This document shows, in pieces, positions 7,725 through 18,200 of a DNA stretch of 36,868 bases (position 1 is its first letter; the number at the start of each line of letters is the position of its first letter). Under the pieces are notes generated by a model that was not told the DNA's origin, made no database searches, and saw only the letters and a program-made list of their open reading frames with translations. A program made the translations under genes and the position numbers. Where the stretch lies: the NCBI GenBank assembly GCA_001275005.1, contig JWZX01003277.1, positions 1 to 36,868 of the forward strand. Reading direction: 5' to 3'. This DNA is from Chrysochromulina tobinii (taxonomy: Eukaryota > Haptophyta > Prymnesiales > Chrysochromulinaceae).

Positions 7725-10498
7725 ATGTCCTTCTTGAGCAGCGTGCGGGAGGCCGCCTCGGCGGGCCTCAAGATGGCGGCCTCGATGGCGTCAGGCACAT
7801 CGCTGCCCTTCGAACAAGGCCCGCAGATCACGAGCTACCAAGGTGTTATGAAGATGTACTCGGGCAAGCGCGAGAATAAGGAGGGCGTCAAGGAGATCGT
7901 CTCCATCTTCATGTACGACCTGAAGAACAAGAAGTCAGACGAGGAGCTCGCGCTCGTCAAGAACGCGCAGAGGCGGCTGCGCACGATCAAGCACCCGTAC
8001 CTTCTGCGCTGCATCGACGCGGGCGAACAGCTCGATAACAAGGGAGGTGGCATCATCTGGATCGTGACTGAGCCGGTGCAGCCGCTCGAGGACGTGATCG
8101 ACAACCTGCGCGAGGCGCCGGGCTCCATCGCGTGGGGCACATACACGCTAGCCGCCGCCATCAAGTTCCTCAACATCGACTGCAACATCGTGCACGGCCA
8201 AGTGTGCATGTCTTCGCTCTTCGTGGACAAGGGCATGGATTGGAAGCTTGGCGGCTTCGAGCTGCTCGTGACGGCGCCTGAGGCGAACCCCGCCTACTTT
8301 GCACGCGCCAAGGATGTGCTGCCCAAGCGCTACCAGTCACCCGAGATCTCACGTGGCCAGCCCGAGCAGCTCGAAGCTCTCCAACGCATTCCAGTGGCCG
8401 CGGACTGGTGCGCGTCGCAGCACTGCTACAGCCCGGTTGCGTGTGGCCACGGGCCTCAAATGCATCTGGGCCCGTGCGCCCCTGCGTGCCCCTGACTGCG
8501 TGCCCCTGACGGCGTGTCCCTGACGGCGTGTCCTGGGGTGGCAGGTGGGCGCTCGGTTGCACCGTATTCGAGGTATGGTGCGGCACGATCAAATCGCCTT
8601 CGGATCTCAAGAACATGAGCGGGATGCCCGAGGCGCTCCGGCCCGACTTTGTGCGCATGCTGCAGTCGAGTCCGGCCGGCCGGCTGCGCCCTGCGGAGCT
8701 CCTCTCCAATCCGGTCTTCGAAGACGACTACGTCTCTCTCCACATCTTCCTCGAGACGCTGAATGTGAAGGACGCGATCGAGAAGGACAGGTTCTTCACC
8801 AAGCTCGCGGAGCGCGTGCCTGCCCTGCCCAAGCCCGCCGCGCAGTGGAAGGTGTTGCCCGCGCTCAACAACTCGCTCGAGTTCGGCGGCGGCTCGGCGC
8901 GTGCGCTCGAACCGCTGCTCAAGATCGCCAACGTGCTGAGCGAGGAGGAGTACCAGGAGCAGGTGGTGCCCACCATCATCAAGCTCTTTGCGAACACAGA
9001 CCGCCAGATGCGTCTCCCGCTCCTCGAACGGCTGCCCTCGATGGTGGAGCACCTCTCGAAGAAGGTCATCAACGAGTCCATCTTCCAGCCGCTAGCGATG
9101 GGTTTCGTCGACACCTCGGTCATCCTACGCGAGATGACGGTGAAGAGCATCGTGACGATCGCTCCCAAGCTCAGCTCGGGCACGATGCAGCACGTGATGC
9201 GCGCCTTTGCGAAGCTGCAGCTGGATGAGGAGGCCGCTATCCGCACGAACACGACCATCTGCCTCGGCAAGATCGCCGCGCATATCGACGCGCAGACGCG
9301 CGAAAAGGTGCTCATCCCCGCTTGCTGCCGAGCGCTCAAAGATCCCTTCCCGCCCGGCCGCGCCGCCGGCCTCATGTCGCTCACGGCGACGCAGCAATAC
9401 CACAGCCCCATGGACGTCGCCACCAAGATCGTGCCCAACGTGGCGCCGATGGTGCTGGACGTCGAGAAGGACGTGCGTGAAGCAGCGCTCGCGTGCATGC
9501 GCATCTACATGCAGCGACTCGAGCATGCGGCCCAGCAACTCTCGTTGCCGCCGGAGCAACGCAAGGAGCTGCAGGCACCCGAGCAAAAGACGCCTGATCT
9601 GTCCGACCCGGCGGCTGCAGTCTCGTGGCTCACCTCGACGGTGACCAACGCCGTCAAGGAAGCCGTCAAGGAGCAGACTGGCGGCTCCGCGCCCAAGGCG
9701 GCAGCTGGCTCAGCCGCTGGCGCCCCGGCTGGCTACGGGACCGGTGGGCCCGGTGCCGCCATGTCGTCCACGCCGCTCACGCCAACGCCGGCCGCGCCGG
9801 CCGCCTATGCGCCGCCCAAGCCCGCCGCGCCCGCGACGACGCCCGTCGCACCCGCCGCGCCCGTCGCTGCGGCGCCGGCCCCAGCGAAGGACGGTTGGGG
9901 AATGGACGACGATGATCTCGGGCTCAATGATGCCTTCGGCAGCGTCGGCGTCTCGGGAGGCATGGGCGGCATGGGCGGCATGGGCGGCGGCATGATGGGC
10001 GGCGGCATGATGGGTGGCGGCATGATGGGCGGCGGCATGGCCACGCTCGCCCCGCCGACGACGGGCGACGACTTTTTTGGAAGCTGCGGCATGGCGTCTG
10101 CTCCGAGCATGCCCCCGAAGGCCCCGGCGGCGCCCGCCGCCGATCCTTTTGCCTCGTTCGGCAAACCGCCTGCGCCCGCCGCGGTGCCCAGCACGCCAAT
10201 GGGCCAGATGGGCGGAATGGGCCAGATGGGCGGCATGGGGCAAATGGGCGGAATGGGGCAGATGGGCGGAATGGGACAGATGGGCGGCATGGGGCAGATG
10301 GGCGGCATGGGGCAAATGGGCGGCATGGGCGGCATTGGCGGCATGGCCCCGATGGGTCCGCCGGCGAGCGGCGGTGGGGGCGGAATGGGCGGCGCGGCGG
10401 GTCTCGACCCGTTCGCGATGCTCAACCCGCCAACGGGCGGGGCTCCCAAGAAACCAGCCGCCCAAAAGGTGCTGGATGATTCTTGGGATAAGTGGTGA
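7725..10498 (+). CDS. SCYL1-like pseudokinase with HEAT repeats
   Basis: Exons 7725-8407 and 8545-10498 give 878 residues. The N-terminal kinase-like domain (residues about 25-270) is degenerate: the HRD loop reads VHGQVCMSSLFV and the DFG position reads LGGFELL, as expected of a SCY1-family pseudokinase. After the splice the frame continues DWWALGCTVFEV, matching the family's DMWRLGCLIWEV. HEAT-type helices follow (about 300-560), with family-typical blocks EEYQEQVVPTIIKLF, DRQMRLPLLERL, IRTNTTICLGKIAAHI and FPPGRAAGLMSLTATQQY. The C-terminal third is Ala/Pro-rich, then Gly/Met-rich (GGGMM and GMGQMG repeats), and ends VLDDSWDKW, an acidic Trp tail. Known relatives act in COPI-dependent Golgi-ER traffic and tRNA export in the cytoplasm. 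The ATG at 7725 starts MSFLSSV. Relatives end in a COPI- or adaptor-binding tail; here the Trp-acidic end is the candidate. Confidence 0.92.
8408..8544 (+). other. Intron in the SCYL1-like gene (137 bp) with 14-bp repeats
   Basis: The donor GTGCGC follows GACTG and the acceptor is GGCAG before GTGGGCGC. The intron is phase 2, restoring D-W-W-A-L-G-C. Its 3' half is built of four 14-bp units of the type TGCGTGCCCCTGAC at 8483-8496, 8497-8510, 8511-8524 and 8525-8538, the last two beginning GGCGTGTCC and the fourth diverging at its end. Confidence 0.88.
10199..10330 (+). repeat. In-frame 18-bp repeats encoding MGQMGG
   Basis: About seven near-identical 18-bp units (ATGGGCCAGATGGGCGGA type) in the SCYL1-like C-terminus encode repeated MGQMGG. 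A related Gly/Met tract (GGGMM, 12 bp units) lies at about 9958-10040. Copy number is likely to vary between strains because the units are nearly identical; this is inference. Confidence 0.85.
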
Positions 10499-10922
10499 TG
10501 AGGGGAAAAAAACTGGCTTGTGTGTTGGCTTGTACCTGACGGAGTGTGTTGGCTGAGGGGTGTGTTCTGTGTTGGCTTGTCCCGTTCACAGTGTGTTGGT
10601 TTGTACATGTATTCCTACATGTAGTGGGCGTCGACGCCACAGTACCCCCGGGTTGCTCAGACTCCGAGAGCTTTCCTAAGCCGCTTACGGGCTTAGCCTA
10701 ACCCTAAGGGGAGCTTTTGCATCTTCAACGTGTGAACCGAGTATGGCTGTGATAAGGGGGTCCAGGGGTCCCCGAGCTAGTTGTAACCGCACACGTATGT
10801 ACGCCGGTCCGGTGTCTTGGGTGTCGAGTCATAAACATTGACTGTGAATCGCATGTAACCGTCGAATCGCGAACGGCAAAGTACACTTTTGGACGCACAA
10901 CATATCTTGCAGACACATATCC
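10499..10922. other. Intergenic region, SCYL1-like 3' end to hydroxylase promoter
   Basis: No gene is seen in these 424 bp. The first 110 bp repeat imperfect GTGTGTTGGCTTGT elements (about four copies, 10517-10600), probably inside the SCYL1-like 3' UTR. The rest should include the promoter of the downstream prolyl hydroxylase; no TATA box is recognisable. Confidence 0.5.
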
Positions 10923-12314
10923 ATGTCGCCCGCCGTGCTGTTGCTGTTGCTCACGTCCGTGGGCGGCGCCAGTGCTTTTGGTCGGCTGTTCAATAATCTG
11001 TTCAACCGCACCGCATCCATCACCTCGGCCTTCTCCTCGACCTGTGTCGATGGCAACCTCGAAAACTGCAAAATGTGGGCCGAGGACGGTGAGTGCGAGA
11101 AGAATCCTGCGTACATGCGCGAGAGCTGCAAACGGTCGTGCGGCATGTGCGGCGGCTTCAAAAAGCCGAACGTGCGCATAGGCTGCAACGACGAAGAGGG
11201 CTACGAGTGCGAGCAGCGTGCTGCAAAGGGCGAGTGCCACAGCAACAAGGGCGAGATGCTGATTCGCTGCATGAAGAGTTGTGACGCTTGTCGCTGGAAG
11301 TCCTTGTTGCAAGACGCGCTCGGGTGCGAGGACAAGCACAACAGCTGCGTCATGTGGAAGGACAATGGCGAGTGCACGCGCAATCCTGGCTACATGATGG
11401 ACAATTGCCCAGTGGCGTGCGAGAAATGCGCCAGCAAGCGTGCGTCCTGCGACCGGCCGCCCAACACGCCACCGACGGTGCTCCCAGGCGACATCAACCG
11501 CACGATGACGCGCATCTGGCACGAGTTTCCGCAGTACGATCCAAAACCGCTCAGCTGGCCTGGGGGTCCCCACGGGCCGAACGCCCCATGGGTCATGTCG
11601 CTTCGCAACTTTGTGTCCGACGAGGAGGCCGAGGCGTTCACATCCACATGCAAGCAGCACTTTGACCGCTCGCTCGCGGGCGACCAGCTCTCGCCCGTGC
11701 GCACGAGCTACCAGTGCTGGTGCTCCGGCAACGAGTGCGAGGCACACCGACTCACGCAGATCGTCGCTGAGCGCATTGCGAATGTGACGCGATCACAGGT
11801 GCGCTCCCATCTCTAGTCTCACATCGCATCACGCTCACCATCACCCCGATCGTCACATTGGCCCTGGCCCTGGCCTTGGGCCTGGCCTTGACCCTGGGCC
11901 TCGCCTGGACTGTCGCAGGTGCGCTACATGGAGCCCTTCCAGATCCTCAAATACGAGCCTGGACAGTTCTACAAGGTGCACCATGACCAGAACTCGGGCC
12001 TCTTCACACCTCAGGGCGCGCGCGTCTACACCTTCTTCATGTACCTGAACGACGTGGACGAGGGGCAGGAGGAGCCGGGCGGCGGTACGCACTTTGCCGA
12101 CCTGGGCGTCGTCATGCCTGCGCGCAAGGGCCACGCCGTGCTGTGGCCGTCTGTGATGGACGCCGAACCGGACCGAGATGAGCCAATGACAAACCACGAG
12201 GGGCTTCCTCCAAAGGCGAGCGTCAAGTATGCGTCCAACGTGTGGATCCACAACTACGACTACAGAACGCCCGCGAATGCCAACTGTCTGCTGACACACA
12301 GGAATACGCACTGA
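10923..12314 (+). CDS. Prolyl 4-hydroxylase with three ShKT domains
   Basis: Exons 10923-11798 and 11919-12314 give 423 residues. A signal peptide (MSPAVLLLLLTSVGGASAFG) is followed by three six-cysteine ShKT domains, at about residues 40-77, 86-121 and 128-163 (each with a GEC and ending CxxC), then a 2-oxoglutarate/Fe(II) dioxygenase domain. Iron ligands are H313 and D315 in YKVHHDQ and H385 in TNHEG; K395, ten residues on, should bind 2-oxoglutarate, the spacing normal for prolyl 4-hydroxylases. The enzyme would hydroxylate proline in secreted or wall proteins in the ER/Golgi lumen, and such ShKT fusions are known in plants and animals. The second exon begins VRYMEPFQILKYEPGQ, the usual strand before the HxD motif, confirming the splice. 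Substrate is unknown. Confidence 0.93.
11799..11918 (+). other. Intron in the prolyl hydroxylase gene (120 bp), repeat-flanked
   Basis: Phase 0 GT-AG intron. The sequence CAGGTGCGCT occurs across both the donor junction (11796-11805) and the acceptor junction (11916-11925), so the intron is bracketed by a 10-bp direct repeat. Its 3' half is a degenerate GGCCCTGGCCTTG-type repeat. The retained reading frame hits TAG within five codons. Confidence 0.9.
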
Positions 12315-13516
12315 GAGAGGGGCACCCTCGCCGGTCTTGGCGGCGCGATTGCGTGGGTAAGTGGAGAGGAGACGAGAATAGTGGGGCATTTTAGGTGGAA
12401 TAGACGGTTTATTTGAACGGAACAAAACGATGCCCTAGCCCCTACCCAACCCATTCGACGGTTAATCCTTAGCTCCGCTTTGCGTGAGGGGGACTGGCCA
12501 GGGCTCTGATCGGTGGCCACACAATCGTGGGTAAGGGGGCTGGTCTCGTTTGCGTCGTAGTCAATTGTCCAAGTTAAGTCGTCCCACAGGTGAATCTCGA
12601 ACCACAGTTGCTGCGCTATTTGAAATCTCTGTTTCCACTGCACCACATTCCATTGCACATTTGCTGGATGGACGTTCGCCCATTTTAAGGTGCGTTTTCG
12701 AGTTTCAAAGCGAGCACTCTCTCTTCAACGCCCCTGTTCGTGGCTTCGCGAATGCGAGCGAGCGCAAAATCGGATGTCACATGGCCAAGCACGGGCCCTC
12801 GCGTGCGCGCTTTCAAGCCAATAGGGGCACACCGTTCACGCAGCCAAGAAAATGACAACGATGATGACAAAATTGGGGCATACCGCTCACTCGCGGCTCG
12901 TGCCGGCCAAGAAGAATGACGACAAAGATAACATGTCGTGGGTATGCCCACTCTGCTCACATCTGTCACATTCGGAGACGTTTGCCCCACGCGCGGAGAG
13001 GTATTCAACACACGGGACGTGATCCCCTCGATGATTTCGAGTAAACGTGCTTGGCTGACTGGCCAGTCAACATAGCGCAGCGGACGCGGCGCATCGAGGC
13101 GTGCTACTCGATAATGCAAGAGGCCCGAGGCGTGAGATATCAATGATCGTCCGTTAGCGCTTTCAGCGTTCGGCGCCGCACTTGCGCGCGACGCGCGATC
13201 CCGAACTGCTCGACCGCGTGCGCGTGTGCGTGTGGCTGCGTCCGAGTTCAAATTCAAGTCAATCGGTTAGTCCGTTGTCAAGTCGGTTCAGAGTCTGCGC
13301 GGCAGGACCAAGGACCCAGGAGCACACATACGTGTGTACAACAGCCCGAAACAGTTTGACGTAGACCAGAGGACAGACACACGCTGAACAGGTCTCAACG
13401 GAGTCCCTGCAAGTCTCAATGAGACCGCCGAAAACTGACAAGTAGATCAGCCCAGACCCCAGAGCAGGCCAGAGCCCACACGGACACGCACTCGCATCAT
13501 CCCCAGGAGGGAGTGC
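12315..13516. other. Convergent intergenic region, no gene recognised
   Basis: Open frames here (for example minus-strand 12685-13257) have no ATG-supported, family-like translation and I call none. Visible structure: a perfect 14-bp palindrome TGACTGGCCAGTCA at 13056-13069, and a diverged near-tandem duplication in which GGGGCACACCGTTCAC and GCCAAGAAAATGACAACG (12825-12858) are echoed at 12875-12920. It is longer than other intergenic gaps here, so a non-coding RNA cannot be excluded. Confidence 0.5.
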
Positions 13517-14911
13517 TCATAGAGGAACCGCGAGGGCCTCTGCGAAGGCTGCCTCGATGCCCTGCGCGACGGAAAGGATGTGCTTGTCGGACATCGCCAA
13601 TCCAGCGACCATGAAGCCCACAGGCGCCTCGCCCAGGCGATTGCACGGCACCGTGGCAGCGCAACCGTCGATGATGTTGATGAGCCCCGTGTTTCGCAGC
13701 AGCAGCAGATTGAGCGCACCGTACGCGGCGTCCGAGCTGTCGGCCTCGGCGATCGTGGGCGCGGTGATGGCGCAGGTAGGCAGCACCATCGCGTCGCACC
13801 CCTGCATGAGCGCCTCGATACCTTTGATCACGAGATTTCGATCAAAGCCGAGCTGCACGTAATCGGCGGCGGAGCAAGCCTCGCCCGGCGCGATGCGCAC
13901 GGCGACGCGAGGGTCATACAGATGCTTCTGCGCGGCGAAGCGCGCGCGGTGGATCTGCCAAGCCTCGGGCGCAGCGAACCCGCCGCCACTGTAGAGGGCA
14001 TGCGCGCGCGCGATGACCGTCTCCACCTCCGCCGCAGGCGGCTCCACGAGCGTTGCACCCGCCGCCCGCAGCACGTCGAGGGCGCGCTCGAAGGCGTCGC
14101 TGACGGCCGGCTGCAGGTCGGCGAAGAGCAGCGATGCGCGTGGCACGAGGAGACGCAGCGAGCTCGGTTTGAGAGCGGGCGGTGCCGCCGCGGAGCTCGC
14201 CGCCCCGTCTGCAGCCAAGATCGCGTCGTACACGGCGCAGCAGCCTATGGATCGGGCGAGTGGGCCGACCGAGTCGAGCGTGTACGAGAGCGGGAAGCAG
14301 CCGTCGCGCGGAATGCGCCGCTGCGTCGGCTTGAAGCCCGCGATCCCGCACAGGCCCGCCGGGATGCGTACGCTGCCGCGCGTGTCAGAGCCCAGGCCCA
14401 TGGCCACCATCCCGTCGGCCACGGAGACGGCCGCTCCGGCCGACGAGCCGCCCGGGATGTGCCCGCCACTGGCACGGTCGTACGGGTTCTTGGGCGTGCC
14501 GTAGTGCGGGTTGAGCCCGACGCCGCCAAAGGCGAACTCGACAGTGACCGTTCGGCCCACTATGACCGCACCCGCAGCACGCAGCCGAGCCACCGCCGTC
14601 GCGTCCGCTTTGGCTGGCGGATCGCTGGCGAGCGCGACGCTTCCCGCGCGGGTGACATCGCCGCACACGTCGTACAGATCCTTGACCGAGATGGGGATGC
14701 CTTCGACCGGCGAGCGCACGACACCGAGAGCACGCAGGCGGTCGGACGCGTCTGCCTCCGCGAGCGCGGCGTCCGAGTATACCTTCATGAAAGCGCGCGA
14801 GCCCTCGAGCTTCGGGTCGGCGATGCGCGCGAGCGCGGTCTCGACGAGCTTGCGCGATGTCGTGCGCCCCGCCGAAAGCTCTGAGGCGAGCAGGGAGATG
14901 GGGCCGAACAT
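13517..14911 (-). CDS. Amidase signature family hydrolase
   Basis: Intronless 464-residue protein covering the whole amidase signature (AS) fold. The Ser-cisSer-Lys triad is complete: K77 in GIPISVKD, cis-Ser S156 in PGGSSAGA, and nucleophile S180 in GSDTRGSVRIPAG, with the usual 24-residue gap between the serines. The family hydrolyses amides (related to GatA, allophanate hydrolase and fatty-acid amide hydrolase); substrate cannot be told here. No signal peptide or membrane segment is evident, so it is probably cytosolic. The DTRGS form of the nucleophile motif, the normal bacterial length and the absence of introns resemble proteobacterial amidases, so a bacterial origin is possible but not shown. 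The ATG at 14911 (MFGPISLLASEL) gives the standard N-terminus. It diverges from the channel gene. Confidence 0.93.
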   Translation of the reverse strand: MFGPISLLASELSAGRTTSRKLVETALARIADPKLEGSRAFMKVYSDAALAEADASDRLRALGVVRSPVEGIPISVKDLYDVCGDVTRAGSVALASDPPAKADATAVARLRAAGAVIVGRTVTVEFAFGGVGLNPHYGTPKNPYDRASGGHIPGGSSAGAAVSVADGMVAMGLGSDTRGSVRIPAGLCGIAGFKPTQRRIPRDGCFPLSYTLDSVGPLARSIGCCAVYDAILAADGAASSAAAPPALKPSSLRLLVPRASLLFADLQPAVSDAFERALDVLRAAGATLVEPPAAEVETVIARAHALYSGGGFAAPEAWQIHRARFAAQKHLYDPRVAVRIAPGEACSAADYVQLGFDRNLVIKGIEALMQGCDAMVLPTCAITAPTIAEADSSDAAYGALNLLLLRNTGLINIIDGCAATVPCNRLGEAPVGFMVAGLAMSDKHILSVAQGIEAAFAEALAVPL

Positions 14912-15236
14912 GGGAAAAGGTTACTGTTCCCCACAACTTCCCCACTCCCAATTTAAATCTGCCCCCCTCGCGACGGACACTCATGCGGGCTCTCACACTC
15001 GGCGTGGGAACCCCCCTTAAAAGAGGACACCTTGCGCCAAACTTGCGCATTCACGTTAAACCGTGGCTTCCAGATTCAACTGCAGAAGCCAAAAACGACT
15101 CGAATCGCTGTGGTCCGGCCAGGGCTCACAAGACAGTCGGGCAGCGGAGCTGAGCAAGGACGCGAGCAACTAGTGCCCGTTTGTCTTGCCTGCCGCCAGC
15201 GACCTCAGAACCCGGTAGATACAACCCACAGATATA
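14912..15236. promoter_or_regulatory. Divergent region between amidase and ion channel genes
   Basis: These 325 bp separate the divergent ATGs at 14911 and 15237 and should contain both promoters and 5' UTRs. An AT-rich patch (CCAATTTAAATCTG) lies at about 14947-14960; AGATATAATG directly precedes the channel start. No open frame or RNA gene is seen. Confidence 0.5.
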
Positions 15237-18200
15237 ATGCTCACAACTAAGGCCTCCGGCCTCGACGCCCTCGACGCTGATCCTCCTTCCAAGAAGGTTG
15301 TCGGGCCCAGCGGCAAAGAGTATTTTGGCTCCGTGCTTTGCTGCCTGCGCGTCTACACTCAGCCTCGCAAGCTCTTCATCAGGATCATTGAGGCAAAGTG
15401 GTTCGACCCTCTCATCCTGTGTACCATCCTTTGCAATTGTGCCACGATGGCGTGGCAGTCGCCGCTGGATCCATGCTGCACCAACAAGGCGGCGTTCATC
15501 GGTGTCATGGAGTGGATCTATCTGTACATCTTCACATTCGAGCTCGTGTCCAAGATCTTTGCGTACGGCTTCCTGTTTCAGGAGGGCACGTACCTGCGTG
15601 ACGCATGGTGCCAGCTCGACTTCATTGTTGTCTCGCTTGCGTGGCTGCCCATCCTCTTCCCTGAAACCTTCGGCAACACGTCGGCCATCCGCTCGGTGCG
15701 CGCGCTGCGGCCTCTGCGCGCTCTCAAGCGCGTGCCAGGCATGCCGCAGATGATCTCCGCCATCATGGCGGCTTTCCCCAAGCTGAGCAACGTGGTCGCT
15801 CTCTGCTCCTTCATCTTCCTTGTCTTCGGCATCGTGGGCATGGAGCTCTTCAAGGGCGCGCTGCACTACCGGTGCGCGTCCGAGGGCTTCGTCGAGACGC
15901 CCGGCCACCCCGTGTCCGATGCCCGACGGAGGCTTGAGGCGCTGCCGATGCCATGGGGACTCCTCGTCGAGGACGACACGCCCGTGCGCAACGTGTCGGG
16001 AAGCCTCTTCACAGCGTCCTCCGACCTCTTCACAGCGTCGTCCGACGCCCTTGTGGACGTCCACGCGGCCCGCGGCGTTTCCTCATTCGCGAGCACGGCG
16101 GTGGCGGCAGCGACTTCAGCGGCAGCAGCGGCAGCAGCGGCGCCACTGTGGGATCTGCACGCGCTCTTCGAGGAAGCCGATGCCCCCGGCTTCGCGAAGA
16201 AGCTCGCCATTCACATTCACAGGCGAAGCCTCAAAGGCAACGGAGGGGGTGCAGGTGGGAGCAGCGAGGCTGACGATGGCGACGACAGCGAGGCTGCCGT
16301 CGGAACGCCCGAGTATCAGGAACTGTATGACACGGGGCAGGCGTGCAATCCGACTAAGAACGCGGAGGCGCAGCGCCGTCGGATGAAGGGCGGCGGGGCG
16401 AGCGGAGGGGACGGGTCGGAGACGAACGACGACCCGACGCTGTGTCCTGCGGATACAACCTGCTCGTACTTCGACGAGAATCTCAACACGGGCCTGCTGG
16501 GCTTCGACGACATTGGCAAGTGCTTCTTGATCATCTTGCAGGGCACCACCTTTGATACGTGGACCGACCCGATGTATGCCCTCATGGCGTCCTTCAACCC
16601 ATTTGTGTTCATCTACTTTCTGCTGATCGCGATGCTCTGCGGCATCTTCGTCGTGCAGCTCTTCCTCGCCGTCATCGTGGACGAGTTCGTCAAGGCTCAG
16701 GAGCAAGACGCCATCGATAAGGCGCTGAAGGCGGCCAAACTTGCAAAGTTCGCCGCCTTCGCGATGGGGGGCGGCGCGCCCGTCCCGGCGCCCCCGGGGC
16801 CAACGGAGGAAGAGGCGCTACTCAAGGAGGGCACCGAAAAGTCGGACCTCACTGTGGTGGGTGAGGAGGTCGCAAAGGAACGCGGCTGCTGTGACTGCGC
16901 GCCCGCGCCCGGCACGGTGCGGGACAAATTCGGCCAGTTTATGACCGGCGAGCTGGTCGGCAACCTCTCGACGGGGCTGGTGGTGTACAACTTGTACCTG
17001 ATGTGCGCGCCCTATTATGGGATGAGCGAGGAGTACGCCATGGACCTCGAGAACAAGGCGACAATGGTCTCTTGGGCCTTCATCATCGAGATGTTCGGCA
17101 AGCTCCTCGGCATCGGGTGCGCCAATTACTGGGCTGATGGGTGGAATCAACTCGACGGGACCATCGTCTCCTTGTCGATCTTCGAGATGGTCATCACGCT
17201 GATTGCGGGGCCCGGCGCCAACTTCTCCTTCCTCCGCATTCTGCGAATGCTCCGTATCCTGCGCATTTTGCGCCTGATGAAGTCGTGGAAGGGCCTGTAC
17301 AAGATCATTGTCACTTTGGGTAAGACGCTGCCGCAGCTGGGCAACATCGGCGTCCTGATGGGTCTCGTCCTTCTGATCTTTGGATTGCTCGGCATGACGC
17401 TCTTCGCGGGCATCTATGCGCCGAGCACGGGCTACTCGAACCAGGTGTGCCCGGGCGGCAGTTGCCCCGACGACCTTGAGGAGCGCCCTCGATATCATTG
17501 GGACTACTTCGTACCGGCGATGCTGACTTGCTTCATCATGATGACGGGCGGTTGGGTGGACATCGTGCAACCTGCATATGCCATCGTTGGCGGTCCAGCC
17601 ATCATCTACTGCGTGATCGTCGTCATCGTCGGCTGCTTCGTCATCGTCAACCTCTTCGTTGCGGTGCTGCTCAACGCCTTCGCTAGCCCCGACGAGGAGG
17701 AGGGGGACGCACAGGCAGCGCCTGCCGAAACGGATCCGGCCAACGGGGATGAGAAGAATGACGACGCGGCCGAAAAGGGCGCCACGCCCGCCGTAGGCGC
17801 AGTGCTTCTCACCTTGAAGACGTCGCTTGAGGCGGAGGGTCGGGCGGCCGACTACACCGACGATACGCGCGAGGAGCTCTGTGCTCGCTTCGGCGCGGCC
17901 GTCGGAGTGCCAGCGCAGAGCGTCGGGCTCATTGTGAGCGATAAGATGCCGAGCCGTCCGACGGTCACACTTGACTTTTTCATCTGGGGCGATGACAAGA
18001 TGGTCTCGAGCCTGATGAGCTCGACCGAGTGGAGCACGAGCATCACGTCGGCCGATGCGCCCATTCTCTCCGAGCTGCTCTCTCTCAACGTCGTCTCGAG
18101 CGCCACCGTCACGCCCCCGCCCCCTCCCCCTCTTCCGCGACCAAAGTGGCCCCGCGACTACTCGATGCTCGTGTTCGGCCCGCGCAACTGCTTCCGGCTC

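Noticed and set aside
10640-10720. CCTAACCCTAAGGG considered as a telomeric remnant.
   Set aside because: A single copy of a short near-match; no array.
12685-13257. A 190-codon minus-strand frame in the long intergenic gap.
   Set aside because: No ATG-supported start near a plausible domain, low family likeness, and short repeats within; not called.
13580-14884. A 434-codon plus-strand frame opposite the amidase.
   Set aside because: Arg-rich composition with no family-like motif, whereas the minus strand has a full catalytic triad.
15126-16064. A minus-strand frame over the start of the channel gene.
   Set aside because: His/Arg/Asp-rich shadow; the plus strand has channel helices there.
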